From the NCBI GenBank assembly GCA_032718565.1, contig JAVGVS010000019.1:4314912-4378911 (forward strand): DNA of 64,000 nucleotides, in the 5' to 3' direction. Of this stretch, positions 41,600 to 53,479 are shown in pieces. The first letter of the stretch is position 1; the number at the start of each line of letters is the position of its first letter. This stretch comes from Distichodus sexfasciatus. Its lineage: Eukaryota > Chordata > Actinopteri > Characiformes > Distichodontidae. A program made the translations under genes and the position numbers. The notes beneath the pieces are model-generated. The model saw only the letters and a list, made by a program, of their open reading frames with translations, did no database searches and was not told the origin of the DNA.

Positions 41600-44550
41600 T
41601 GAAAGAGCTTTGAAATGCTGCCAGAATCAACAAGCCTGTAATATAAAATGAAAAAAAAATCTTGGTGCTGGACATTTGAGCAAATGAGGAAATGAGGTGA
41701 AATTATACATAAACATTTTCCAAAAGAAAAAAAAAGTGTTCTAGGGCAAATATGAGTTTGGACTTAGTCTGGAAGATTTCGCACACTCTTTACTTCCTTA
41801 TCAAACCCGATTAAGAATAAAAAATAGCTTGATGATTTGGAAAGCATTGATTCCAATACTAGAACTGAAAATATATAGATAAATACAAATAAATTCAGAA
41901 AACAATTTGGATTAAATACACAAAAATAACATTGATCCGAAAAGAGTTGAAAAGAAAGAATTAAACAACTCGAAAAATCTAAAACTCCATCAAACCCCAT
42001 TAATGAATTAATATAAATGAATAAGTTCTCAATGATGTCTACTTACCCCACAGTCTGGGCTAACAGAGAAATGTAAAGACAGTTTGAAGTAGACACCCCA
42101 GATTTATATATTTTGTATGAGCATCCATTGGCGAGAGCATACAACAACAAGATTGTCTGCCTTTAGGAGTTTCCCTCAAGGGATAGATTAATTTCATGCT
42201 TTGGACAAAGAACATTACTTTAATAATTAAGCATATCATTTGCAAGAAATATTTACCACTTGTGTTTGCTAACATAATGATTTTCAGAAGCACTTAATCC
42301 TCATGCATACTTTAATTAATTAAAAAATAATAAAATCATATCAACTCTTGCTGTACTGACTGAGGATTCTTTGTCTCATTATTATAGTCTTAGTAAATTT
42401 TAGTACAAGTGTATTTATATGTCAGAAATGGCTAATATAAATGTATACAACCAAACCACATTGTATAATTGCTGCATCATCTAGTTACTCAATGCTTTTC
42501 CCTAAATATACAGTGTCAGACCTTTATCTTTTCAATATTTACCCTTTTCATTAAAATTTCTTAATTGTTTTATATATGCATATTAACTCTAGTTTGCACC
42601 TTTAAATGTAGGTCTTTTTACTTAATCATAATCTTCGTGCTTTCTGCTGGATTTTTATGTTATTTCTGTAAAGCATTTTGATTTTAATGTGCTACATGAG
42701 TAAACTGGCCTTGCCTTGCCTACGCCGAACAGCTCCCAAAGAGTGACGTTAAAAAAGGGCAACTGCCATCAATTATTAACTGAACCTCCCAGGTTTGGCC
42801 TAATTTCACCATGATATTTGTTCTATATAACAAACCTGTTTGATTTAAGCTATGAATGGCAAAAACGCTCCTCCTTGTCAACTCTTTAATGTGCGTCAGC
42901 ACTGAGGGCAGCAGGCCCAGCTTGTACACATCCACCAGTTTGCTGTAGTGCATTGAACCTGTTGCTGGTTGGAAAGAGACCAGAATGATCACAGTGTCAT
43001 CAAATCCACTTACATAATAAAGCTTATGTTTAACATCTCTGCTCAGATTGAGATGAGACAAATGAGGAGAAGCATGTCAAATCATAGTTTAATAAAATTG
43101 TGTTGGAAAAGGTCAGATCTTTTACACATAGTCACGCATAGTTTTAAAATGTACACAACATGCATTTGTTCACAGCATTCAACACAATATATGTAACCAA
43201 GGAGAGCACATGTATTAATATAATACATGTTTACGTATCTTTGTGTTAACTTCCTTGACACTTTCACTGTTTTAAAAGTGTTAACACAGTGAATGTGTTA
43301 AAATTAACACAAGAAACGTTATCCCAAAACTCAACCAATAATGTGAGAGTAAAGAATTTGAGACCGTTTGTGTCCATTTTAACACATCTTTTCTAAGAGT
43401 GCATAAAAATATGGACTGACATGTTGCTCTGACTGAATAGGAATCCACTATATTCTTTAACAGTTTTTTAAATAATTTTATTTAACTTGGAACAGCAGGG
43501 CGATAAAAGCAAATTTTCACAAAATACTTACACTTGGCCTTAAGATACAGACTTACATCACAGTCCAAAAGTTTAAACATTTCCCTGAAATCCTATGTGG
43601 CTAATTATAAGTTCTTATAAGAACTGCAATTAGGAATCATTAGATAATTAAACATTCACTAATAGGTATTTATCCAGGTACTGTTTGTGAAAGCCCACTG
43701 ATGTGGAAAATGCTCAGTAATATGACACTTAGTTTGCCATCATCTGTTATCATTACTAATTAGAGCAAAACAGGATGGAAAACAAATGTTCTTTTAATGA
43801 CTGTTTGCTCAAATTAGACCACAGGGAGATCATCCCCATGCCACTTAATCACGTTATCACATAATTAACAAGTACACACTCTGATGCAATCACGCAGAAA
43901 CTGCAGTGCAATCCTTTTAGTATCACTGTATTTTTATGACTTTAAAGTATCTTTTGAAATACTGTATGGATAGTGAAACACAGCATATATTAAAGTCTTT
44001 CTGAAGCTGGCTCACAGATTTCACAAATATGTATCACTGCAAATGAGTTCATGACAAGGTTTTGTGTTTTTTGTGTTAATAAAACATACTGATGTATTTT
44101 TTTTTTAAATAAACTCAAGTTTGAGGATGAAAATGTTCCTAAAGTGAAGATAATCATAAATAAAGACCCCTCTTCATGGTATATAGAGCCCTTCAGGTAT
44201 TTATTTTCAATCTAAATCTAATCTAATTCCAGTCTAAAATAAAGAATCTTGAATCTTGAATCTGAACTTTCACAAAAATCCAGTGTTGATGGAACAATTT
44301 GTTAAAATATAAGAGAAGCTTCCTAACAGAAGATAAATATTTAATCATATACTGTATATCTGTCAAAATAAACAAGGGTTCTCACGCTATAGAAACCTAT
44401 GAAGGCCTGATGATGACATTTTCTAGATGAAGAACCCCTTGTACAATAGCAATAAAACTACAAGACAATAGTTCCCTCCACCAACCATGCTTTACCCCTA
44501 CACCCCAAAGCCTACGTATCGATGATGTCAACAACTGAATATTAAAATCT
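41600..44550. other. Intergenic within the receptor cluster
   Basis: Mostly AT-rich. A MITE-like patch at about 43255-43400 has GTGTTAACAC-type words in both orientations. Positions 44190-44265 end in a CTTGAATCTTGAATCT tail like that of L2-type elements. A 113-codon minus frame at 42720-43061 is unassigned. Confidence 0.45.
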
Positions 44551-44559
44551 GTCTGGTCC

Positions 44560-44719
44560 GAACACTATATAAGCATTTATCCAGAAGTTTCTTTCTTATT
44601 GTTTTCACAGTATTGCTGCAGCTATTGACCAGCTTGGCAACTGTGATGATTTTGGTTGGCAATATTCATACCACTTTTAGACAAATGCTACTTTTAAGAC
44701 AACCATTTCTATCGTAGAC
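44560..44719 (+). promoter_or_regulatory. Candidate TATA promoter of odorant receptor 2
   Basis: ACTATATAAGC at about 44563-44573, some 150 bases before the start codon. Confidence 0.5.
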
Positions 44720-45697
44720 ATGTGTGAGGTGGAGTGCAACGTCAGTCAGAATATCGCAAACAGTAGTGAGCCTTTGCAACTGGTTTATTCTACATCAGTG
44801 AGGATGACTATGGCAATGGCCATAACGCAGCTCATCGTGTGGCCTTTCATCTATGTCAATTTGCTCATGCTTTTCACCTTCTCTAGAAAACAAGCCTTCA
44901 GAAGCGAGACGCGATACATCCTGTTCGCCCACACCTTGCTGGTGGACTTGATCTTTCTCCTGCTGACAGACTGCGTGGTGATCCTCTCGTACAGCTACGT
45001 CTTGTTGCCCGTGACGTTCTGCATCCCCTTTTGCATGCTGATGGAGATGCTAACGTCGTGCACGCCACTAACCATCACTGCTATGTGTGTGGAGCGCTAC
45101 GTGGCCATCTGCATGCCACTGAGGCACAGTGCTATCTCCACAACCAGCAGGACTTTTACCGTTATTCTTATCATTTGGATTTTGAGTTCCATCAAGCCAA
45201 CTGTAGACATGTTCATTCTTGTTGCGACTGCTTCGCAAGAATATCTCTCGCAGCTCACTGTCTGCCACTATGAGCTCATGACCCCTGAGAAGTGGCAGCG
45301 TTTAATGAGGGGGGTTCTATATATTATAACCTTTATACTCATTTTGCTTGTCGAGTTCTTTTGCTATGTGATGATTGTGCTCGCAGCCAGAGCAGCTTCC
45401 GTTGACAAGAAGTCGGCCTATAAAGGTCTCCGTACTGTCTTTCTGCACATGCTTCAACTCACTTTGTGCACAATGGAGATTATTTGTCCCTATATAGAAG
45501 CTGAAGTGATACAGACAGATATTCAGGCCTATTTAGCAGTTCGTTTTTTCAACTTTATAACATTCAATGTCATAGCCAGGGCAATGAGTCCTCTCGTTTA
45601 TGGTCTGAGAGATGAAAAATTTTTCGCTGCTTTCGTCTATTACTTCAAATGTAGACAGATTCGTGCCTCGTTTAATAACAGAGTAACAAACAGATAA
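44720..45697 (+). CDS. Odorant receptor, OR131-2-like family GPCR (2)
   Basis: A single exon of 325 residues. N-terminal cysteines and glycosylation sites (NVS, NSS) precede TM1. RYILFAHTLLVDL leads into TM2. TM3 ends MCVERYVAICMPLRHSAIST. The intracellular loop before TM6 has DKKSAYKGLRTVFLHMLQL, and TM7 ends MSPLVYGLRDEKF. It is closely related to receptor 3 at 49046 (same length, same strand), so the two are a tandem pair. The gene is intact. Olfactory function is inferred from the family. Confidence 0.88.
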   Translation: MCEVECNVSQNIANSSEPLQLVYSTSVRMTMAMAITQLIVWPFIYVNLLMLFTFSRKQAFRSETRYILFAHTLLVDLIFLLLTDCVVILSYSYVLLPVTFCIPFCMLMEMLTSCTPLTITAMCVERYVAICMPLRHSAISTTSRTFTVILIIWILSSIKPTVDMFILVATASQEYLSQLTVCHYELMTPEKWQRLMRGVLYIITFILILLVEFFCYVMIVLAARAASVDKKSAYKGLRTVFLHMLQLTLCTMEIICPYIEAEVIQTDIQAYLAVRFFNFITFNVIARAMSPLVYGLRDEKFFAAFVYYFKCRQIRASFNNRVTNR

Positions 45698-45699
45698 AA

Positions 45700-46985
45700 A
45701 ATCTTTGCAGAAAAGGAAATCTTTAAAACACTTATTAGGTAGTATCAGTTTTACAAAAAAAGGTTTGCTTCAATTCACAAACCTGTAATACCATAATGTA
45801 TGTACAGACATTCAACACTGTGAAACATTCAAATAAGACAACCCAATCAACTTTGTTTTCCTGATGTTACACAAGTGCCAAAGCATTAAATGCTTGCAGT
45901 AACTTACACTAACACATGAAAAAGAAGTGTAAGTACAGTGCCTAAATAGAGACCAAAACTCTACACTGTATTTGTACATGACATCTTGTGAAATTTAAGA
46001 GCTACATATCACACATTATGTTATGAAACGGGAACATTCATGGTCTCAAATTCTCACAGCCTACACTGGTATTTAATAAATGTTTTTGACTTAAGGCCTG
46101 TGAAATAAAGCTTGATGTACAGTACATGTTCCCAATTTGTAGTCAGTGTGTGTAATCAATCCTTAAAAAATGACCTGTAGTTAAAGAGTGTCTCGGCTGT
46201 AAACCATATTCCATAAATATGTTAGGAGCATTTTGTTCATATATGTAGTCTATGTGCAAATAAATAGTAAAAAACAACAATGAAAAATATATAAAAATGA
46301 ATTAGAACTTTAAGAAATCATACTCAGATAATAAAAAGGTTTGGTAATAATACAAAATAAAAATACATGTATATAATGCATAAAGTGAGCCTAAACATTT
46401 ATTTGCAAATGCTTCTAAAAATACTATAATACTATACTTTAAATACCTAAGGGTGTATTGTGCAATGAAATTTTTTGGGGGGAAATCATTAAACAGAAAA
46501 CTGCATCTCCAAATGACTATTTCATTTTTAGCAAATTTAACAAGCAGGCATTTGATGATTTTAAGAAACAGTTTGAACATATTCAACATATTTGATGGTG
46601 CTTGTCTATTTGAAGCTGTAAATATGTCAACGTATGTCAATGTATGTCTGGCTAAAATAAGGGCAACATATTCAGTTCTTTTAGTGCCACTATGCAAATT
46701 AAATATATACCTACAAATTGTAATTGTTCTGTTGTCTTTTTAAACAGTCCTGTGAGAAGTGCATCACAATAGTCTAGGAATGAGAAAATAAATGCTACCA
46801 CTTAAACACCCCTTAGTTGTGGAAAATCTTCTTTAACTCAACTGCAGTCTGACTGAATTATAAAGAATCGCAGTATATTTCATCAGAATAGTTTCTGGTA
46901 AAGTATGGTAACATTTACAGGAATTTCAAGGAATTTGACAATGACAGTACAAATGACAATAATCATTAAAGAACATAAGAAAGAA
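45700..46985. other. Intergenic, no gene seen
   Basis: AT-rich. Overlapping short ORFs at 46302-46743 on both strands lack domains. Confidence 0.55.
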
Positions 46986-46989
46986 AATA

Positions 46990-47130
46990 CATATGCATAT
47001 ACTCTGCCATAAAGCTGCACACTGCTCCTTCACGGACGGGTCAAATGCAGAGGTCACATTTCATTGTGGTACACTGTGCTGTGCTGTGCTGTGCTGGGAT
47101 GTGGTCAAAATGACAAATAAAATCTCACTT
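46990..47130 (+). repeat. SINE fragment with (TGTGC)n stretch
   Basis: CTGCACACTGCTCCTTCACG, then GGGTCAAATGCAGAGGTCAC, match the SINE family at 47955. A pentamer repeat TGTGC occurs at 47082-47099. Confidence 0.65.
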
Positions 47131-47789
47131 AAACTTACAGTTGGCTGAGGCCGCGCACTAGTAGTGACAGGGCATTGAGAGTTGGGTGTGAGTTGGAATA
47201 TAAATAGAGCTGGAATAGAAATTGTAATACCATACAAGCTATGAATTACTGTTTCAGAATCTGGTCAGATTAGATTACATTAACATTAGGCAGTGTTATT
47301 TTAATTTTTTACGACTGTATGTTATTTTACTTTGATTAAGGTCTTTGATGAAGAACATACATGTCTCTGTACCTTTTAATTTTAACAGTTAGTGTAGGCA
47401 GATGAGCTAAATATGACCTCAGATCGAATCTGCTGTTGTCACAAACGGGTCACCAGAGCAGCTGCAACCTGCTGAGACCTGAGAGTCTAAAAGAGAGTCT
47501 GAAAGTCATTCATTGACTGCCTGGCAGTGAGTTACACATCCGGTTATCATACATAAACCAAAGGGCAGTCAGAAACAGTTAATCAGTTGGGCAATTTGTC
47601 TTGTCACTTTGCACTGTCCTATGGACCAAAAGGGTTTCTGGGCTTTCAGTCAACAGTCAATATTTTTAATCGTCAACCAATTCCACTGGTAACTTATATG
47701 TAGATGCCACTGTGCTTATATTTTTATTCAGTTTTATATGTCAAAGCGCAGTTATTTTCAAGTTAAAAGTTAAAGGAACTAAATTACTA

Positions 47790-48210
47790 AATATTTATGG
47801 TGGTCTACTAGTAGGATATTCGGTTACAGACCAAGAGGTTGTGGGCCTGAGTCTTGCTCTATTCTACCTTACAGTGCAAGCACCATTGGTCCCCTGAGAA
47901 AGACCTTTAACTTCATGCTGCTTCGGGGATACTGTCTTTGTAAACAGGAAATGTAATGGGGCAGTTGGTATCATAACATTTAGAGACTTCTACCTGTGAT
48001 CAGAAGATCACCAGTTCGAGTCCCGGGCTGTAAAGTTACCATTGAGGGATTCATGAGCGTGGTACCATCCCCAAGCACTGCTCCCTGGGCGCTGCCCATG
48101 TCAGATGCCCACTGCTTCTTCACAAATGGGTCAGATGTAGAGTTCACATTTCGTTGTGGTGCACTGTGTGCTGTGGTGCGTTCATAAAGGCAAATAATCA
48201 GTAACTTTCA
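47790..48210 (+). repeat. Two adjacent SINE copies
   Basis: 47795-47955 resembles the 12315/33680 family (GACCAAGAGGTTGTGGGCCT, GAGAAAGACCTTTAAC). 47957-48210 is the GGGGCAGTTGGTATCATAAC family with B box GTTCGAGTCCC. Confidence 0.65.
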
Positions 48211-49045
48211 CTTAAGTAAATATAAATTACAAGATCAATTTCTGTCCAAAGATACTACACCGATGTTAGTTGATCCAAGTTTGACATGTACTACTACCGG
48301 AGTAGCTACAGCCTAAAAGTAATATTTCCTTACTTCGTACAATGTTACTGAAGCAAAACACACCAATAGTGGGCCTATTGATTTTGTTAATAGGTGGAGG
48401 GCAGAGCTGACTTACATAATGTTTTAATTTGTCTATGTGTGTTTATCTCTCTTTTATTTTGCTTGCTTTTGCACTTCATATATAACTTTGTATTTACTTT
48501 GGTGGTATAAGTTCTTGTGCTGTTTTTATCATACTGTGCTCCTTACTTTTTCCTCACTTTGCCCCTTCCCCCTTAAATTTTAATTAAAATAAAAAGTTTA
48601 AAACAAAATGCTCACTATGTGTGTGTGCTATTACGTATTGCTCTAGGCACATATTTAGAACGACCAACCTTCTAGCTGTATATTGCACTCATACATAAGC
48701 CTTGCGTGTCTATGATGTCAACAACTGGTCTGAAAAAAAAGAGACAGCTATATATAAATATGTTAGCGTGTCTAATGTGCATTCATTATGTTGTGAACTC
48801 GATTATCATTTTCAGGTATTGCATTATAACAAAAAGGTTTTCATTGCATTTTCATATTAAAATGTATTACCATGTAGTTATGACAATCTTATTATGAATG
48901 ACAATATATATATATATTATACTCTTATTCTCTATATCATGTATAGTCAGAATAATTCACAGAGATGTTTAATGATATAAAGTTTCTGTATAATATTTTG
49001 GAAATGTAATGCTGTTCTTAAGACTTTTCCCCCCTCCTTATAGCA
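48211..49045. other. Upstream region of odorant receptor 3
   Basis: AT-rich, with a TA repeat at 48905-48920. No clear TATA promoter could be chosen. Confidence 0.5.
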
Positions 49046-50023
49046 ATGTGCACTCCTGAGTGTAACAGCAGCCTGAATGAGAGCTACAGCGGCAGCATCA
49101 GTGTTCTGGTCCCTTCAAACCTGGTCAGGAAATATGCATCGATGGTATTAATCCAGTTCTTTGTGTGGCCTTTCGTCTACATTAACATCGTCATGCTTTA
49201 CACATACTCCAAAAAGCAAGCCTTCAAGACCGAGTCGCGCTACATTCTTTTCGCTCACACATTACAAATCGATTTAATGTTTCTTCTGCTGACTAATTCC
49301 GTAGTGATTCTCTCTTACAATAATGTACTGCTGCCGACTATGTTCTGCATTCCGTTTTGCATTCTCATGGAGATCTTTACAACAACAACACCGTTTATCA
49401 TCGCCGCCATGTGTGTGGAGCGTTACGTGGCCATCTGCATGCCGCTGAGGCACGGCACCATCTCCACTTCGGGCAGGACTTTCACCATCATTCTCGTTAT
49501 TTGGCTCATAAGCTCCTTAACTCCAGTTTTGGACTTGAGCATCCTTTTTGCCACAGTTTCGCAAGAATATTTGTCAGAGCTCACCTTCTGCCACTACGAG
49601 ATTTTGACCCCTGAGAAGTGGCACCGCTCCATGAGGGCGGGTCTGTGCGTTGTAATGTTTGTATTAATTTTACTCGTCGAACTCTTTTGTTATATTATGA
49701 TTGTAGCTGCAGCCAGGGCGGCCTCCATCGACAAAAAGTCAGCATCCAAAGGCCTTCGCACCGTCTTCCTTCACATGCTCCAGCTCACCCTGTGCACTTT
49801 TGAGAATTTCTGCCCCTTTATAGAAGATGTGATTTTGGATATCGACTTTCAGCTTTATTTGTCAGTCAGCTTTTTCAACTTTGTAGCATTTGATATCATA
49901 GCCAGAGCTGTAAGTCCACTTGTTTACGGCCTGAGAGATGAAAAATTTTATACTGCCCTAATACCCTACATTAAACTTAGACAGAATCAAATTTCATCTG
50001 AAAACAAAGAAATGAAGTCATAA
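49046..50023 (+). CDS. Odorant receptor, OR131-2-like family GPCR (3)
   Basis: A single exon of 325 residues, paralogue of receptor 2. Glycosylation sites (NSS, NES) are near the N-terminus. SRYILFAHTLQIDLMFLLL leads into TM2. TM3 ends MCVERYVAICMPLRHGTIST. DKKSASKGLRTVFLHMLQL precedes TM6, and TM7 ends VSPLVYGLRDEKF. Differences from receptor 2 cluster in the N-terminus and the extracellular half, as expected for ligand divergence, though this was judged by eye. The gene is intact. Confidence 0.88.
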   Translation: MCTPECNSSLNESYSGSISVLVPSNLVRKYASMVLIQFFVWPFVYINIVMLYTYSKKQAFKTESRYILFAHTLQIDLMFLLLTNSVVILSYNNVLLPTMFCIPFCILMEIFTTTTPFIIAAMCVERYVAICMPLRHGTISTSGRTFTIILVIWLISSLTPVLDLSILFATVSQEYLSELTFCHYEILTPEKWHRSMRAGLCVVMFVLILLVELFCYIMIVAAARAASIDKKSASKGLRTVFLHMLQLTLCTFENFCPFIEDVILDIDFQLYLSVSFFNFVAFDIIARAVSPLVYGLRDEKFYTALIPYIKLRQNQISSENKEMKS

Positions 50024-52440
50024 AAACTTACACATCGTACTAATATAATACATAGTCAAGAGTAATGTTCCTAACTGCTTTGTGTAGCATTAATGGCCGT
50101 ATATTTACATATTTTAGATAAGCATACTGTAGATCTTGGGTCATAAACATTATAAGTTATTATTGACAATATAACATGTGAGTCAAAAAACGAAGCTCTG
50201 TACCTTTGCCCATTATGTTGCAACAAATATTTATTATATTGCCAAATAAACCTTAAACGTGCAGCTACCTACAATATCTTGTGAAATGACAGTTATCATA
50301 AACAGCATTTTTTTTCTAGTAATGATCCATGGCAATGTAAATAGTGAAGAATAAAATGTCAATATATGACCAACTTAAATTTTTACAATTACAAGTTACA
50401 AAGACTGTTTAAAATGCTCCCTTTTTGCACAAGCAATAAGCCACAAACACCACTGTTGGTTATGTCATCAATGATGCTCTCTCCAGACAATTGTAAAGAA
50501 GTTTGGAATTTATGCAAGAACTAATAGCTACATTTAAGGTGTGTTATAAAATAATAACCACTTTGTTGCCAGATTAATACAAAAGGCAAAAACTAAATTG
50601 AAATATAAATTTGTCCAAAAATGGGCAAAGGTAGTGATGTCTCTTTAATTCATTTGTGTTTATTACATCAATGACCAAATACAGAATGTGCACCACAATT
50701 TGCTGAGTGTGTTTTCATGTGTGTTTATTATTTTTAAATTTTAGCACTACTGGGAATTAAGTGTTTTGGTTTGCTTACTGACTTGCAAGTGTCTAATCAA
50801 GAAAACACTCTTTGGTAGTAAAATAGATCATGCATATTTAGGAAATCCACTGTAGGTATGATATCTCTCTTTTTGAAATGTCAAAGATTAATATAAGGCA
50901 AAAGTTGGGTTCATCAGCCCTCCTTAAGATTTTAGCATTTCGTTATGAATCATTAGATAACATGTAGAGGAAAACTATAAAAAAAATTGCTGTCATATTT
51001 GTCTCTTTACACAATTTATAACAGAAAATGAAGTTCAATAAGATGAAAATTGTCAGAACCTGTATATGGTTGCTGTAATGTTTTATAATTTAATAAGTAA
51101 TGGCATTTTACCACACATTCACATACAAATTGTGTTAGATCTTTTCCTTCTAAAACAGTTTTGACAGAGAGAATTGAGAGTTATCCTGAATTTCTCTTGG
51201 CAGCGGAACATATAGTTTGTAGTTCTGATTAGTCAGGCAGCATATATAAGGTCCACAATGATACATCAGTCTAAAACTGATGAAAACATTGAACAGACAT
51301 ACATATTGTAATGTCACTTTATGCAGAATAAGAGGTCTAGGTAAATGTCTGGTTGAGCTCAGGAATAAAAAATATCAAAAGACTGATGCTTTTGTGACTT
51401 GATATAAATGGAAATGATTGTGTTAAATCAGCATATAAGACTGGCTTGATCTATCCCAGCAATAGAACTGAATTAAATTAAAATTGTATTGAAGCAGACT
51501 TGATATCTATGACATCAGCCAGCATTACTCATGAATGAATATAAAATTGTATTATGAAAACTTGTGTGTGACTGCATGAGTGTGTGTGCCCTGTGGTGTG
51601 TTGGCACCTGCCCAGGGTTGGTCCCCACCTTGCGCCCGTAGTCCCTGAAATACTACATTCGATCCCCCCACGACCCCAGTTGGGATTAAGTAGTTCGCAT
51701 AATGAATGAATGAATAAAAACTTGTGATTTACACTGCTGTGATTTACATGTGTGGCACAATTTCTCAAAACTAGCCATGTATTGTAAATTATACCATAAT
51801 TCATCAATTTTGAAAGTAATCTAGTTTAAACATAATTATTCAGAGAAAAATTCAGACCAAAAACCCATTGTCAAAAATGGACAACCTAAAACTTTGTGCT
51901 CAGTAGTAAAAATAGGTAAAAAATAATTCAGACGACAATGGGTCTAAGGGATTTTCTAACATAAAAATTGATTTTGAAAAAAAAGAAATTATAGTTTATT
52001 GCACTGTATAGGTATATCTTTTTCAGAGATATAAAATTTCCAACACTGCCTTAGCAATGTTCAAATTAGACACCATTTTATTTTACTTTACTTAACGTTA
52101 TTTTATTTTAATGAACATTATGTAAGCATCTTATGTTACCTTAGTGGGTGGTAATATAATCAAATTCAATCAAAGGTACTTGAGAAGATGCATATGTTTT
52201 ACAGAAAAGAAAACATCAAGGAAAGAGACCAATGCTGGTTAAACATAAGTGTCCTGAATCCTCTTTTTGCAGTTTCTTTATTTGAAAAATGTCCTACTCA
52301 ATGAAATTTTTCTTGACTTCTTAAAAAAAATGTCAAAAATAACATTTATGTTTTTAAATAAGACTTCAGGTAACTGCTTGTTATGTTACTCAATATTACC
52401 TGATAGAGCAGAGAAATGCAATTAATATAAAATCATACAT
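50024..52440. other. Intergenic between receptors 3 and 4
   Basis: AT-rich without coding signal apart from a SINE tail at 51565-51720. Confidence 0.55.
51565..51720 (+). repeat. SINE 3' tail fragment
   Basis: GTGCCCTGTGGTGTGTTGGC through TTCGCATAATGAATGAATGA matches the tail of the SINE at 25357. Confidence 0.75.
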
Positions 52441-52486
52441 CCTATGAGTCTCAGCAGCAACACAAGGTGGTTTTAAATACAAACTT

Positions 52487-53416
52487 CTAAAAGTGAGGCT
52501 TGACTTTCATTCTTAACCCAAAAAGTGCATAATATTTTAAAGCCATGAAAAACCTCTCATCCCGCAATCCATACACAAGTGGACAAAGGCAGCGTGGTGC
52601 CAACGTAAAACAAATATAATCAAAATATCTGACAATAACATAGACATAAATGCCCATCTCCAGTACACTCGCTTCAATAAATGGAGTCAGGAACTGGAGC
52701 ATGCAGAGGACCAGCTGAATGCTATGAAGAATTACTGTATTGTGTGCTTTCGAGGCTGATGTTTTCTTGTCGGATTGTGCCTTTTTAGCAGCCCCAACTA
52801 TTTTGATGTACGTAAACAGGATAATGCATGACATGATCAAAAAGTAAAACAGTGAGATAACAGGTCTTAAGTAGCCTTGCCACTTGTGGATGATCAACAT
52901 TTCCACCTGACAGACTTTATATGTTGCATAAAAACTGAGAGGAACGGAAGCAACGAAAACTGAAGCGATAGTGAAGATCTGAATGGAGCTCAGTCCGTGG
53001 ATGATGAAGATGCAGCAAAGGGCCCTTCGTACAGTCGCAATTTCACTGTGTCGGAGGGGCAGACAAATAGCCACATAGCGCTCTATACACATGGCAACCA
53101 TTGTGAGCGGAGTGGAAAAAGTTAACAAAGACAGCAAGATGACCATCATGAAACACATGCCAACAAGCATTGGAGCACCAAAGAAACTCATGATCAATAA
53201 GATGTTTGAAAAGCAAAGATACAACCAGTCACACAGTATGGTTTGGATGAAGAAAATGTAACGCATTCTGGTCCAAAAGTAACCCTTCTGAAAGAAGGTG
53301 AATATAAGAAGGCTGTCAATGTAAAGAAAGATAACCAGCATAAACTGAACAATAGAGACAGGGGCATAAGTCAGTTGCTCTATGTTTCCCAAATATTTTA
53401 AAGTTGTGTTACTCAT
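52487..53416 (-). CDS. Odorant receptor, OR131-2-like family GPCR (4)
   Basis: A single-exon receptor of 309 residues from the ATG at 53416 (MSNTT..., with a glycosylation site). In-frame ATGs up to 53467 could add up to 17 residues. The shorter start is preferred because it aligns with the MNNLT start of the two broken paralogues. TM3 ends MCIERYVAICLPLRHSEIAT. DKKTSASKAHNTVILHSIQL precedes TM6, and TM7 ends CLCPLVYGLRDERFF. It is the closest intact relative of the broken copies at 56139 and 62547. A TATA-like TTTATAAG lies near 53555 on the minus strand. Confidence 0.87.
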   Translation of the reverse strand: MSNTTLKYLGNIEQLTYAPVSIVQFMLVIFLYIDSLLIFTFFQKGYFWTRMRYIFFIQTILCDWLYLCFSNILLIMSFFGAPMLVGMCFMMVILLSLLTFSTPLTMVAMCIERYVAICLPLRHSEIATVRRALCCIFIIHGLSSIQIFTIASVFVASVPLSFYATYKVCQVEMLIIHKWQGYLRPVISLFYFLIMSCIILFTYIKIVGAAKKAQSDKKTSASKAHNTVILHSIQLVLCMLQFLTPFIEASVLEMGIYVYVIVRYFDYICFTLAPRCLCPLVYGLRDERFFMALKYYALFGLRMKVKPHF

Positions 53417-53479
53417 GGTTCCTGTGTCTGGCATGGAAAAATTTCTGTAAAGAAATGAAATACTCACACTTTCTTTGCT

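Noticed and set aside
46302..46743. Overlapping ORFs on both strands (131 and 96 codons)
   Set aside because: AT-rich, no domain, no splice context, mutually antisense.
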